DNA of 64,000 nucleotides from Hordeum vulgare subsp. vulgare (lineage: Eukaryota; Streptophyta; Magnoliopsida; Poales; Poaceae), in contig NC_058523.1 in the NCBI RefSeq assembly GCF_904849725.1, positions 209,339,689 to 209,403,688 on the forward strand. Reading direction: 5' to 3'. Under the pieces are notes generated by a model. That model searched no databases, was not told the origin of the DNA, and saw only the letters and a program-made list of their open reading frames with translations. This document shows positions 43,831 to 56,999 of the stretch, piece by piece. Within the stretch, counting starts at the first letter, position 1; the number at the start of each line of letters is the position of its first letter. The position numbers and the translations under genes are program-made.

Positions 43831-46800
43831 TTAAGTTGGGATGCATACAAACAAATAATAGTCTGGATCGTCTATATATGCTCCAGGATCAATAAATGCA
43901 TCATCATCATCACTATCACACGTGTCGTCATGAATGACGTCCTCATCGAGTTCACCGACATCAACATGTGGAAGGCCTTTCTGTAATCGATCAAGCATTG
44001 GCAGGTCATCCGCAACAGTAACCTCTTCTAGTTCTGGTTCTGCTGGTTCTAGCTTAGGCGTGAAGTCAGATTCACTATCACTGTCTACTTGCATGTTTTG
44101 GGCTAAAGTCGAGCAGTTCTTGAAATGTTTCTTGGAAAGACGTCTTTCTTGGAAGAATTCTCCATCATATGTGTCTGGGTTAATGTGGGGTTCATAGGTG
44201 GTCTAGCATGTGGTGGAACTTCATAAAAAACATCCAAACCAATTAGATTCTCATTAGTTTGGTAGGCCCACGGTAGATAGAAAATTTGGGTCGCGTGTTG
44301 AGCCGTAATATAGACATCGGGAACATCTAAATAGGTGCTTTTCTTGATTTCGCCTAGCCCTATATGTTCATGAGTCCTTATAGTCTCCTTCGGCTGGAAC
44401 CAATAACATTTGAAGACTATGAATTTCGGTGGGATTTCACCATAGAATTGAAGTTCATAAATTGCTTTAACTCTTCCATAATACTCGGTATATCCTAAGA
44501 GACACCACAATTTGTAGATTTCCGGTCGGGCATAGATAGCTCTTTGCCAAAGGTACGAAAGTGATACCCGTTGATGTTATATTTCTCAAATGAATGTACC
44601 TTATAGTCAAAACAATTAGCGGCTCATCTCAATTCAGCGTCCATAGACTCTGAATTAGCCTACAAGTTCAATAAAAAACGATTGTTGCATTAGCCCAAAA
44701 CATGCTTTGCCAAGAGATGAAATGGTCCATAATTGATATATACTGTTTTCTGAACCAAGAGATGAAATCGGGATAGCCGCCTCCATGCTTTGCCAGAAGC
44801 TCATACTCTTTGACATAATCATTTTGGATCACCGCTCCATCCGAGAATTTGGTGACGTATCAACTATATCAAATTTCTGGAAATGAGAAAAGATCTAAGG
44901 AATTAGAAGTTGCGGAAAATGTACCAAGAAGATACTCGATGTACGTCCGCACTTCTGTTAGGTTGTTGAAGATATATAATGAAATGGTCCGCCATTCTTT
45001 GACATCCAACGTTATTGGTTTTGAAGCAACGACTGGTGCGAGCTTCCCTTTCAATAGGCTAAGGTTGGATCCACCTTTTTTAGGGTCACCATCATTGTAC
45101 CGATGCTTCAGATTATGCAAATGATGATTTCTGGCTTCATAGTGTGCTACCACGAAGTTTGCCACCTCCTTAGTAATGAATGCCTCGGCCATCGATGCTT
45201 CCATTCTATGTTTATTTTTACATTTTTCTCGAATCGTCTTCTACATCCTCTCAGTTGGCAAGCACTAATGATTTTGCACGGGCCCATCCAATCTTGCCTC
45301 GGTAGGGATATGTAAAATCAAATACTTCATTGGATTAAAGAAGCCTGGTGGACATATCTTCTCTAACTTGCAAAGCAACTTCGGCGCCAACTCCACCATG
45401 TCATCTACCACGTGAGGCAATAGTTCTTTCGCACAAATAACATAGAAGAAATAGCTCAGCTCTACCAGTACGAGCCATTCATCCTCAGGAATAAAGCCAT
45501 GTAACATCACCGACATTACCCGCCCAAGCCATATGTGCCAATCATGACTCTTGAGACCAAATATTTTCAACTTTTCAAGACTCGTTCCCCTGTTTTGATT
45601 CACTACATACCCATTGGGGAACATCAAGTGCATTTTGACCCACAAGATAATTTTCCTCGTAGGTGGCCTTCCAAGATTGAACCATACCTTTGGCTTCGAC
45701 CAGGTCTGCTTTCCTTTCGATTGTCGCATGTTTTGAAATGGTCTATGACATAGAGTCTCTTGATCGACTCTAGCCTTAGGATTATCCTTTGACTTCCCCT
45801 CTATGATGAACAATGTACCAAAAATGGCCTCTCCAATATTCTTTTCAGTGCGCGTCATGTCGATGTTGTGTGGAAGAAGGTGGTCTTTGAAGTAAGGCAG
45901 ATCCCACAAGCATGTCTTGTGAGTCGATGCGTGTTCTGAATTATACCCTTCAAATACCCTGGAAGCTGTGGATCACGCTCAAGAGTGGTAGCTGATCCAT
46001 GATCTATGGCCTATCAACGCCGAGTTTTTTACAACTTTAACTTCGATAAAGTTCTTCTTGTATTTTCTGAACTAATGGCAATGATCAAGGAACTGTCTAT
46101 GCAAGTCAAAGCAAGAATACTTCCGACCCTCCTGCAGCCAATGAAACTGAAGAGTTGCCTTGCATGTGGGGCACAAGAACCTTCCGTGCACACACCAACC
46201 AGTGAATAGCGCATACACGGACAAGTCATGCATCGAGTACATGTACCAGACATGCATTTCAAAGTTTTCTTTTGTAGTGGTGTCGTATGTCTTGAATCCA
46301 TTATCTCAAGATTCTTGCAATTCATCCTTAAGCGGTTGCATGTACACATTCATATTCTCCCCGGATAGTTGGGCCCTAGAATTATCAACGTCGGGAATAT
46401 GTTCTTTCTTTGCATAATCTGTCTGGGGGGAGATTGAGTGGAATGACAAATACAAGCCAACTACTGTATTGGGTTGGCGTCATACCAAAGGGGTTGAACC
46501 CATCCGTGGCGACACAGACTCGAGGATGCCTTGGATCTGCCACTTTATCTGGATCTAATGCATCTAAGTGCTTTCACAATCCGCATCTGATGTGTGTACC
46601 GACATCTTATTCCCATCTACAGCTAGTTCGGTTCTTTTGCCCAATTTGTGCCAAGGTATATGTCTGTCGTCTCTTCAACCACGAAAAAACATTGAAGCCT
46701 TGGTATGATTGGCATATACCGAATAACATTAACTGGGATTTTGGTCCGTCTCCTCTCACTCATACCGTTATCTACCATAACATACCTGGAAGACTTGCAA

Positions 46801-47029
46801 ATGGGACAATAGTTCAAGTCCGCATACTCAAGCCTAAATAAGGCACACTCACAGGCATGTATCTTCTTATAGTGCATCTTAAGTAAATGGAGTATTTGTC
46901 CAACTTGTACAAGTTTGTAGGCATGACATGGCTTTGGGTAGAAAGCGTCCAAATAGTGTCATCATCGCATCATAGCATTCTCTTCCCAAGTTGAATTGAG
47001 CCTTTAGAGCCATTACTTGTGCAATGGCA
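43831..47029 (-). pseudogene. CACTA TNP2-type transposase, decayed
   Basis: Several minus-strand open pieces are in TNP2 order. 46952-46623 has IHACECALFRLEYADLNYCP with CPICKSSRY, the zinc-binding N-terminal core. 46257-46072 has MHVWYMYSMHDLSVYALFTG and CPTCKATLQFHWL (transposase family tnp2). 45909-45265 has KSHDWHIWLGRVMSVMLHGF and CKLEKICPPGFFNPMKYLIL (DUF4218-like). 45204-44869 and 44510-44103 carry the C-terminal DUF4216-like domain (YELQFYGEIPPKFIVFKCYW). 44094-43831 is an acidic tail (EDVIHDDTCDSDDDDAF). Multiple stops and frameshifts exclude activity. Family identity is from recalled TNP2 conservation. Confidence 0.85.
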
Positions 47030-47275
47030 TCTAGCTAACATAGCTCATTTTTCTCCTTGAGAGAACGTTTTGAAGACTCCAACATTTCATACAAGGCCTT
47101 TGCAGATTCCTCCAACCCATCGTCCGAATCTCAAGCATCATGAAAATCTTGCACCCTGTCTTCGATCCCGGTACCATGCTCGTCGGTGCAACAATGAACC
47201 ACCTCAGCTCTGGTGGGTTAGTAAGACGCACCATAAAATGTCCAGACCGTATAATCAGACGTAAAACCCCTCCTC

Positions 47276-50200
47276 TAGGCAACCAAGTGCCCACTAGGCA
47301 GTAGTGCACGCGAGCCCACCTGGCGCGCCTTGGTGGGTAGTGGGCCCCTCGGACACCTTCCTCGCTCCATTTTATTGTAGGACAAGTATTTCCTTGTATA
47401 AAAATTCTTTATATGTGTCCCCACGATGATTTGACCCAGTACCATGGAGAAATCCTCTGCTCTTGTTTCGTGTTGTTTTTCTGTCATAACTATCAAATCA
47501 AGCATCATGTCTTCTCTCTCTTCTAACCGCGTAGAAGCGGATGCTTGGCTAATGAAGATGGAACCGAAGAAGGAGGAACCAGTAGAAGACACCAAGGAGA
47601 ACAAGGGATAGTAAGTCAATGGTATCAAGATCGAGAATAGGAGCATGCCATGCCGACAAAAGGGGAGGACGATAATATCACCCCTACAGATATCGAAGCC
47701 TTTAGAGTCTTTGAAATGGTTTGTGTTCAAAATAAACAGCTTACTCGTGAAAATATTTTGTCAAAGAAGTACATCATCAACCTTCGGAGCATTATCTATG
47801 ACCGGAGAACCTCTTGAGGCTACATTGTTCTTCTGCCTCATCATCTACACCACAACCACCTTCATCTTCCTCACCAAAGAAGGAGACTTCAGTACACGGG
47901 TATGGGCACTCCCGTTTGCCTTTGCCAAGCTTAGGGGAGGTTCCCTGGTATCGTATCACCGTCACTCTTATTATCTTTATCCATGTTTGTTCTATCTTTA
48001 GTTATTTTGTGATTTAGTGAAATAAAAGTTTTTCGATCCATTTTTTTGGGTGCTAGTTTCATGATCTATGTATCGATGTAATCAAGTGAGAGTTATATAA
48101 TAAAGTTTATTTGGAGTCTTTGCTTCTCTACCTTCTTGTTGCAATCAAAACAAAGGAAAATAATGAAAAAGATCGTATGCTAATTTTATAGTATGTAGTG
48201 ACATTACATAAGGAAAATTATAAGTGGTAAAATTTGTTGAATGTTGACAAACATAACATTTGTCAATGATGTAACACATGAAAGAAATAATTAGGGAAGG
48301 GAGGATTTACATGAAAATACACTATCCTTGACATCTTTTATGATTGTGATCCCCCATTAATTATAGTATGCCAAAATAGTTTACGTTGGACAAGGAAGAC
48401 AACGTAATGATTTATGCTTGTTCACTTCCACATAGAAGTTATATTGTTATAGATCCTCTAACATGTGGTGCTTGCCCAATATCTTTGCTAGCCAAAACTC
48501 CGCCCTAAGTATAAATACTAATTGTGCATCCAAAATCTTAAACCCAAATCCATGTTTTAAGAGTCCACCATACCTACCTATGGATTGAGTAAGATCCTTC
48601 AACTAAAATCTCATTGGTGCACAAGGCAATAAAAATAGCTTCTAAACGTTTTCGATCATTTAGTGTAATGGAAATTAAGAATTGTGCAAACTTGTGAAGG
48701 AGATAATAAAAGCGATAAAACGCATTAGAAAGTCTTCTATCATAAGGGGCAATATAACATAATGTTCCTTTGCACTAAGGGATTTCACATACAACCCAAA
48801 AGCGCTTAACAACCTCTGCTTCCCTCTGCGAAGGGACTATCTTTTACTTTTATGCAAGAGTCAAAGTATTCCTCTCTACTCCTTTTATTTTGTCTTTTGC
48901 AAGCATGTTGTGGTTGGGGAAGATCTAGACATATATATCCAGTTGAATGTGGGTGGTCATGAGTTATTATTGTTGACATCACCCTTGAGGTGAACATGTT
49001 GGGAGGCGACACTTTAAGCCCCTATCTATATATGTGTCTAGTTGAAACCTTTTGCTCATATGTATGTGATGAGTGCAAGCAATCATAGAAGACTTAATGA
49101 TGGTTGTGTATGTAGACTTTCTTAAAAGCTCCTATACGCGACCCTTCGTGAAAATGTGATGAATTGTGTTGCAAAGTTGACTCAAAACATAGTTTGTTAG
49201 TTTTCAATAGAGTCTATGCTTCATACTTCAATGCTGTGATGAATTGTTACTTGTTTATGAGAAGTTTTATGATGAAAATGATGTGATTAAGTATTTTATA
49301 AAGATTATTTGGTGTTATAATAATGAGCATGATATTACTATGTTTGTATTCTGTTTTTATCGACACCTCTCTCTCAAAGCATGTGGTCATGATTTTCGTT
49401 ATTGGATTTCGCTTGGGGACAAGCGAGGTCTAAGATTGGGGAAGTTGATATGTCCATTTTGCATCATTTTTTGATACTGATATTTATAATATTTATATGC
49501 ATTATACCTCTTTATGGAGCAATTCTAATGCCTTATTTCTCATAATATGCAAGGTTTACAACAAGAGGTAGAATGCCGTCAGATGGAATTCTAGACCTGA
49601 AAAAGCTACGTCAAAGATACCTATTCTAAACACCTCAAAATGGGCTGAAACTTTACGGAGAATATTTTTGGAATAATTAAAAGATAATGGATGAAAGAAG
49701 TATGAGAGGGGGGACTACCAGGTGGCCACTAGGCACCCCCTGGCGCGCCCTGGTGGGTAGTGGGCCACCCATCACATTTCCTGCAACCATCTTCTCGTAT
49801 ATATTCACGACTGACCTAGAAAAAATATGGAGAGGACTTTCGGGACGTAGCGCTGCCGTCTTGAGACCACTTTTGCCCTCCGGTGAAGTGATTCCGCCGG
49901 GGGAAATTGAGGCCATCGTCATCACGAACAACCCTCTCATCTTGGGGAGGCTAATCTTCATCAACATATTCAACAACACCATGTCTCTAAATACCCTAGT
50001 TCATCTCTTGTGCTCAATCGTGCACTAGAACCACTGATTTGTACCTAGCTGATCCTGAGCATGTTCATCACTTGTGAGTAGTCAATTTTGTTCTTGAGGC
50101 CACGGGAAAAGTCATGTTGCAAGTAGTCATGTGAAGTTGATATTCGTTCGATATTTTTATGATATGAATGTGGTGATTCCCATAGTGGTGTCCTGTGAAC

Positions 50201-50820
50201 GTCGATTACATAACACTTCACCATCTTTGGGCCTAAGGTAATGCATTGTGGACTAGTTATTAGATCATGGGTTGCTAGAGTGAAAGAAATTTAAACCCTA
50301 GTTTATGCTCTATTCCATAAGGGGCTCAATTTGGATCCCTATGTTTAATGCCATGGTTAGAATTTATTCCTAGAACTTTTCTCGTAGTTGTGGATGCTGG
50401 TGGGAGGGTTAATCATAAGTGGGAGGATTGTTCAAGTAAGAACAACACCCAAGCACCGGTCCACCCACATATCAATTTATCAAAATACTGAACACCCAAG
50501 CACCGGTCCACCCACATGATGAAAGTGACTAGATGAAATTCCCGTGTGCCCTCAAGAACGCTTTACCTATTATAAGAAACCGTGTCAACCTGTCCTTTGC
50601 CACAAAAGGATTTGGCTACCTTGCTGCACTTACTGTTACTATTGCTACTTATTACTTGTTAAAATTATCTTGCTATCAAACAACTTATTACCACTAGTTT
50701 AGTGCTTGCAGAAATTACCTTGCTAAAAACCACTTGTTATTTCCTTCTGCTCCTCGTTGGGTTCGACACTTTTACTTATCGAAAGGACTACGATTGATCC
50801 CCTATACTTGTGGGTCATCA
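47276..50820 (+). mobile_element. Athila-related element F, 5' truncated, with complete 3' LTR
   Basis: It begins with an LTR remnant (CCTGGCGCGCC then TTGGTGGGTAGTGGGCC, 47317-47347). About 2.1 kb of noncoding or decayed internal sequence follows, then the polypurine-type TCTAAGATTGGGGAAGT and the 3' LTR at 49446. A short frame near 47501-47610 (MSSLSSNRVEADAWLMKMEP) may be a leftover of a gag start. No pol is seen. The left edge abuts CACTA K without a TIR, so a deletion probably removed both the K terminus and most of the F 5' LTR. Confidence 0.65.
49446..50820 (+). repeat. 3' LTR of element F
   Basis: Starts TGATATGTCCATTTTGCATC and ends CTTGTGGGTCATCA. It is the same LTR family as the truncated LTR of G (19165-20513). 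Near 50440-50510 the phrase CAAGCACCGGTCCACCCACA occurs twice in tandem. Confidence 0.8.
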
Positions 50821-50949
50821 CCCACTATCTTCCATCACAAGGACTTTTATTATGATAATTGCTCTTTAATAGAATGTATTTTCTTGCCGCAATCGATTAT
50901 TAACTCATCCAATGCTTATTAACAAAATAAGGCTTTCACTCAACATATA

Positions 50950-51381
50950 GTGGAAGCTATGGTAAAAGCCTATGATGAAAAACTGGAACTAGAATTCTCT
51001 ATCCCTAGAAATATGTATGATGAATGGCAACCCACTATTAAAATTAAGATTAAGGAATATGAATGCAATGCCTTATGTGATCTAGGTGCTAGTGTTTCAA
51101 CTATACCTAAGTCTTTATATGATGTCCTTGGTATTTCTAATATTCATGAGTGTTCCCTTAATCTACATCTTGCGTATTCTACTATTACGAAACCTTTGGG
51201 AAGAATAAATGATTTTCTCATAATTTCTAATAGAAGTTATTTGCCTTCAGATTTTACACCCATCTTGTCCAATAATACCTCAAAGACCTTTTCTACGAAC
51301 TATAGGTGCATTAATCTATATGAAAGAGGGAACTATATGGTTCAAATTCCCATTGAGGGAAGGTATGGAACACTTACCTAG
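50950..51381 (+). pseudogene. Athila-type gag/protease C-terminal fragment of element H
   Basis: The frame is already open upstream, so the start is arbitrary. The sequence has LELEFSIPRNMYDEWQPTIK and then ECNALCDLGASVSTIPKSLY, which holds the retropepsin active site (Asp-Leu-Gly-Ala-Ser). The frame continues to NDFLIISNRSYLPSD, where the FILGRPFL-type core should follow. That core is absent, and the frame ends ERGNYMVQIPIEGRYGTLT. The later protease core may be lost, or this subfamily may encode a shortened protein. No RT is present downstream, so the element is non-autonomous or internally deleted. Confidence 0.75.
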
Positions 51382-51465
51382 AAATAGAAACAAACCACCT
51401 CCTATATCTATCATGAGCGATACTCATGGGTGGAGTGTCAAAGATGACAACACTTGATCGTATGC

Positions 51466-51520
51466 ATTATGCCTAGCTAGGGACATAAAACAATATCGCT
51501 AGTTGGGAGGCAATCCAATA
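51466..51520 (+). ncRNA. Conserved post-ORF hairpin element (H)
   Basis: CCTAGCTAGGGACATAAAAC is followed by AGTTGGGAGGCAATCCAATA. TTGGG/TCCAA can still pair around AGGCAA with one G-U pair. The position relative to the upstream ORF is the same as in A and B. Confidence 0.4.
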
Positions 51521-54277
51521 GTTATTTTCATATTTTTGTTTGCACTTTCTCTTTGTGTGTCGCTAAATGATTGTTTCCTCGGTAATAATTATGTTTTGGT
51601 GTTTAAATTCGTGTTTGTGTGAAGTAAAGCCTTTGGTATGACTTGCATGCTTAGTAGAATTGATACGGTGCAAAAACAAAAACTTTAGTGTCTAGTGCAA
51701 AATTTATCTGATTTTACTTGAATGTCTTATTAATCTGAAATTTTTACACATTAATGATATACAAATTCCCTAGTTTCTCCTAATTTTTCAAAGTTTTTGG
51801 AGTTACATAAGTATGGTTGTTAACTATATCATTACATATTGTTCTGTTTAGATAGATTCTGTTTTTATGCATAGTTTGCTTGTTTTGATGATGCTATTGA
51901 TTATATGGGGGGGGGGGTTATATGTCATGGAGAAGTTATAATACAGTACCTTATAAAATAATAAAATAGGAATCAATTTATAAGAGTACCTAAAGTATTT
52001 GACATGTTTATTATACTAACAGATCTCATGAAGTTTCTGTTGAGTTTTGTGTGCTGAAGTTTTCAAGTTTTGGATGTTATCGCGGTGGACAAAGGAATAA
52101 GGAGCGGAAATAGCCTAAGCTTGGGGATAACCAAGGCACTCCTAGGTAATATTCTAAGGAATACTCATCTGCCTAAGCATGAGGATGCCCCGGAAGACAT
52201 CCCCTCTTTCGTCTCAATCCATCAGAATGTCACTTGGAGCTACATTTTTATTCATCAAATGATATGAGTTTTGCTTGGAGCATTGTTTGCTTTAATTTGA
52301 TTTTTAATTTGTTTATCCACAATCAAAATTCTGTGAATACACTTACTTGACAGAGGCACACGATCACCATGATTTATTAGAATACTCTTTGTGCCTCACT
52401 TATATATTTTGAGCTTACCAGTTGCTCTAGTACTTCACATATATCTTTTGGAGCACGGTGGTGTATTGATTTTATTGAAATAATTGCACTCTCGTTCTTC
52501 ACTTATATTTGTTTGAGAGTTAATAAATAGCGAGTACAATTTGCATGGGTTATAAGATTGGTTCAAAAACAATAGGTATTGAGTGAGTGCATAATCAAAA
52601 CCACGTGTAGCACAAAAAAGAGAAATCATGGTTAATGATATTAATGTGGTAATGTGAAAGACCATGAGTGTTTGACCATTGCTTGATAAGAGTATCATGA
52701 ATTAGAGGTGTTAACTTGCTGTTCATCCAAATATTTTTATGGCATGGTGATGATGTGTGAGTAGACTTATTCCTCATTGAACTCCTAGTGCTAGTTTAGT
52801 CGTGGGGGGGTGCTTAATTCCTACCAACCTCCTACCTCGGGGCATGCGAGTAGCGTTTTTCTTCGAGAAAACTAATAAAATCTTGAATTAAATGTGTGGG
52901 TTCTTTACGACTATTGTCAATCCATGTATCTACATACTCTCACCTCCACATATTTTCTAGCCTCTTCGGAACTATGCATTACACATTCTCACCTCGAGGA
53001 TGGGTGCAACTTTCGCCGATGCATCCAAACCCCACGACATGATACGCTCTATTGCACATAAGCCTCATTATATCTTCCTCAAAGCTGCCACCATACCTAC
53101 CTATCATGGCATTTCCATATCCATTTTGAGATATATTTCCATGCAACTTCCACCGCCGCTTCATATGAATTATACTTTCATTGTCATATTGATTTGCATT
53201 ATCGTAAGATAGCTAGCACGATATTTACCCGGCTTGCCGTTTTCTGATATCTTTTTCTATGGTAGATCATTGCACATCCTGGTACACTCCTAGAGGCATT
53301 CATATAGAGTCCTATCATACCAGTCTTCATGCTGTGTTGTAAGTGAATAAAAGTGTGATAATCATTATTACAAGGGCACTGTCTTAGTGAGGAAAGGATG
53401 ATGGAGACAATGAAAGCCCCACAAGTCGAGATGAGACTCCATACGAAAAAAATTAAAAAAATTAAAAATAAAGAAAGTAATAAAAATAAAAAGAGAGAGA
53501 CAAAAAATGAATAAATGAGAGAAAAGGGAAAAGGGACGGTGCTATTACCTTTTATTCGGCACTTGTGCCTCAAAGTGGCACCATGTTATTCGTATAGAGA
53601 GTCTCTTTATTTGTCACTTCCATATGCTAGTGGGAATTTTTGATTATAGAACTTGGCATGCATATTCTGATGACGGACATGCCCGAGGTCTTAACGAGCT
53701 AGCAAGTTGGATGCACAACCACTTAGCTTCATTTGAGATTTCATACACTTATAGCTCTAGTGCATCCATTGCGTGGCGATCGCTACTCCACACATTGATA
53801 TGTATTCATGGGATTCTCCATACTATGTTGACACGCTTAGTTGATATGAGACTTTCTTCTCCACATTCACCCCTTTCAATCCTACCACCATATTCTATTC
53901 CAGCCTTATGTATATCCATGGTTCACGCTCATATATTGGAGAAGTAATAAAAAGCTGAAGCATGTTAAAAAGTACGACCCAATTGCTTGACTTGACACGG
54001 TGCTTAACATTTGTATTTATGTGGTGAGGATGGAGCCATGCTACATTTATATGATAAAATGAATAGGGGGTGAACATTCTTTAAGGATCATATGCTTTGA
54101 AACTTGAAGACTATGTTTCTTGTGTTCATAAGCATTGCTATGTTGATGTTTGTTAATTCATCGTTTCTCAATGATCAAACCTGCAATACATTACATATTG
54201 GGTAGCATGTCACGTCAAAAATTCCGTTTTTATCATTTACCTACTCGAGGATGAGAAGGAATTAAGCTTGGGGATGC
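51521..54277 (+). other. Noncoding internal domain of H
   Basis: No gene is recognised. It has a G-run (51907-51916), internal polypurine-like TAAGCTTGGGGATAACC (52116), AG-rich sequence near 53440-53530, and the uninverted counterpart of the segment reversed at 3041-3455 (52440-52835). Confidence 0.6.
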
Positions 54278-54537
54278 TGACACGTCTCCAACGTAGCTAT
54301 AATGTTTTGTTGTTCCATGCTATTATATTGTATTTATAGGATACTTTTTGGGTCTTATATAGCAATTTATATTATTTTTGAGCACTAACCTATTGACCCA
54401 GTGCCCAGTGCCAATTGTTGTTTTGTGTGTGTGTTTAGCTTTTCAGGTTTACAGTACCAAACGAAGTGCAATTGCTGTGAGACTTGTTGGTGACTTTTTG
54501 TAGATCAAAAGAAGACCTGGAAGCTTCAGGAGGAGGC

Positions 54538-55970
54538 TGATACTTTTCCAACGTATCTATAATTTTTGATGGTCCCATGCTATTATCTTGTCAAACTTTG
54601 GATGTTTTGTATGCATTTTATATCTTTTTTGGGACTAAGCTATTAACTCAGTGCCCAGCGCCCGTTCCTGTTATTTTCGTGTTTTTGACCTTTTTCGGAG
54701 GAGAACTTTGAACGGAGTCCAAACGGAATAAAACCTGCGGAATGATTTTTTCCATAATAGAAGACACGTAGGAGACTTGAGAACCATGGCAGGGGACCTC
54801 GGAGGAGGTCACAAGCCCACCAGGCCCGACCTAGGGGGGGCTAGCAGGCTTGTGAGATCCCCGTGGCTCCCCTTCCCTACTTCTTCCGCCTATAAATTCC
54901 CTAAAAATCTGAAACCACGTGAGAGATCCACGAAAATACTTTTCCACCGCCGCAAGATTCTGTCTCTGCAAGATCCCATCTGGGGCACGTTCTGGTGCCC
55001 TGCAGGAGGGGGGATTCGGATACGGAGGGCTTGTTCATCAAAACCATGACCTCTCTGATGATGCGTGAGTAGTTCACCATAGACCTACGGGTCCATAGCT
55101 AGTAGCTAGATGGCTTCTTCTCTCTCTTGGATCTTCAATACAAAGTTCTCCATGATCTTCATGGAGATCTATCCGATGTAATCTTATTTTGCGGTGTGTT
55201 TGTCGAAATCCGATGAATTGTGGATTTATGATCAGATTATCTATGAATCTTATTTGAGTTTCTTCTGATCTCTTATATGCTTGATTTCGTATCCTTGTAA
55301 TTCTCTTCGAGTTGTGGGTTTTGTTTGGCCAACTTGATCTATGATTCTTGCAATGGGAGAAGTGCTTGGTTTTGGGTTCATACCGTGCGGTGACCTCATC
55401 CAGTGACAGAAGGGGTAGCGAGGCACGCATCGTGTTGTTTCCATCAAGGTTAAAAAGATGGGTTTTTCATCATTGGTTTGAGTTTATATCTCTACATCAT
55501 GTCATCTGGCTTAAGGAGTTACTCTGTTCGTCATGTACTCAATACACTAGATGCATGCTAGATAGTGGTCGATGTGTGGAGTAATAGTAGTAGATGCAGA
55601 AAGTATCGGTCTACTTGTCTCGGACGTGATGCCTATATGTATGATCATTGCCTTAGATATCGTCATGACTTTGCGCGGTTCTATCAATTGCTCGACAGTA
55701 ATTTGTTCACCCGCTGTAATATTTGCTATTTTCAGCCTTATACTTTTACTTCGTTGCAATTTCCGCCTTCAGATCTCACTTTGCAATGAATCTTGAAGGT
55801 ATTGAAAACCCCTTTATAGTGTTGGGTGCAAGCTCATTTGTGTTTGCGCAGGTACTCTGGACACTTGGCTTGATTCTCCTACTGGATTGATACCTTGGTT
55901 CTCAACTGAGGGAAATACTTACTGCTCCTGTGCTGCATCACCCTTTCCTCTTCAAGGGAAAACCAACGCA
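54538..55970 (+). repeat. 5' LTR of element A
   Basis: Begins TGATACTTTTCCAACGTATC and ends near AACCAACGCA. It is collinear with 59645-60891. An alternative end lies slightly downstream, in the PBS-like zone. Confidence 0.8.
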
Positions 55971-55989
55971 AGCTCAAGAGGTCGCCGGG

Positions 55990-56096
55990 GATTTTTGGTG
56001 TCGTTGCCGGGGAGTATCGAGTCAAGAATAGTCTCCCTTCAACGTGCTGATTTCTGGCGCCGTAGCAGAAGGATTTCTGGCGCCGTTGCCGGGGAG
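55990..56096 (+). promoter_or_regulatory. Three primer-binding-site-like motifs of element A
   Basis: TTGGTGTCGTTGCCGGGGAG is near 55996-56015, TTCTGGCGCCGTAGCAGAAG near 56051-56070, and TTCTGGCGCCGTTGCCGGGG near 56074-56093. The last is a perfect match to the Athila-type PBS. Confidence 0.65.
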
Positions 56097-56286
56097 GATC
56101 AAGTTCTAGGTGAATCTCATCCAAGTAAGTGACGCAAACTCATCTCTTGCATTTAGTTTTTTGCCTCTCGTTTTCCTCTCCCCCACTTCTGAAAAACAAA
56201 AATTTACAAAAATATTTGCCTTTTCCGTTCGCCCTTTTCTCTCGCTTGCTTTCTGCCTGCTTGAGTGGGATAGTCTGCGTGTCCTC

Positions 56287-56987
56287 ATGGCTAGACCCAC
56301 TGCTTCGAACGATACTCCTGAGAACGAAGTTCTCAATTTCAAACAAAATGAGTAAGAAAACTTAAAGGATGCTTGGTATAGGATTTGCAATGCTTAGAGT
56401 AGATCTACTCGTAAGCAATCTACTACCATCCTGCTTCGCAGCTTTTATGTGGGTATTTCCCCTTGGAATAGGTATGTTCTTGACACCATCGTAGACGGAA
56501 ATTTCTTGGGTAGAAATACCATTGATTCTTACGGAACTTTAAGAAGTTTGGTAGGCTCACCCCCACTCATGGTTAATGGAACTACCTTAACTCTGGAACA
56601 TGTGATGCGTAGGCTGGATATCATTGAAAATAAAGTTGCTACGATCGAACTCATTGAGAATTTGGATAAAAAGATCCACAATCAAATCACTCAGTACGGA
56701 TCCAAGGTGGGAATGGCTTTGAAAAATTTAAAGGAGAAGGAACCCACAGTCAATGAAAAACTAGGTCATGATTCCGCTAGGATTGGAAACTAGAGGATGT
56801 TATAACCAACTTGGGTTCCGCTTTTGCCGCTGTGCAGAACACTCCAAATTTTGCCTACAATTAGGCCACCAAGTTTGTTTTTGTTCCTAAAAATAGTGGT
56901 GAACCATCTAGTAAGAGAGATGAAGACTTTAAGATGATGAGTGATCACTCTATTTATGGTTTGAGCACCAAAGACGACGATACGTGA
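56287..56987 (+). pseudogene. Gag-like ORF of element A, with stops and a frameshift
   Basis: The start MARPTASNDTPENEVLNF is aligned with the intact B copy. Stops replace a Glu near 56350 and a Gln near 56395. The longest open stretch (56449-56793) carries GISPWNRYVLDTIVDGNFLG and VMRRLDIIENKVATIELIEN. A frame change near 56790 precedes a decayed C-terminus ending STKDDDT, then TGA at 56985. Confidence 0.85.
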
Positions 56988-56999
56988 TTCTATCGCCTT

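Larger units (their letters stand above)
23123..47275 (-). mobile_element. CACTA transposon K, 3' end and both genes; 5' end missing, T nested inside
   Basis: The 3' terminus reads TACTACAGGAATCAACTTCT at 23123, a CACTA TIR with C to T at the first base, next to TTTGTCGTC subterminal repeats. A Transposase_24-type gene and a TNP2 gene follow, both on the minus strand, as in autonomous CACTA elements. Gypsy element T (26581-42698) interrupts the first. The higher-coordinate end is lost: at about 47275 the sequence changes to element F LTR-type sequence with no second TIR. The insertion lies in the RT gene of element G, just after codons for APAT. Confidence 0.8.
50821..54537 (+). mobile_element. 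Athila-like element H, internal 3' part and start of 3' LTR
   Basis: A protease-bearing ORF (50950-51381) is followed by the conserved hairpin block (51466-51520). About 2.7 kb of noncoding internal sequence, collinear with C, then runs to the polypurine motif AAGCTTGGGGATGC (54264-54277) and an LTR start TGACACGTCTCCAACG at 54278. Element A interrupts the LTR at 54538. The 5' part is lost where F ends. Confidence 0.75.
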
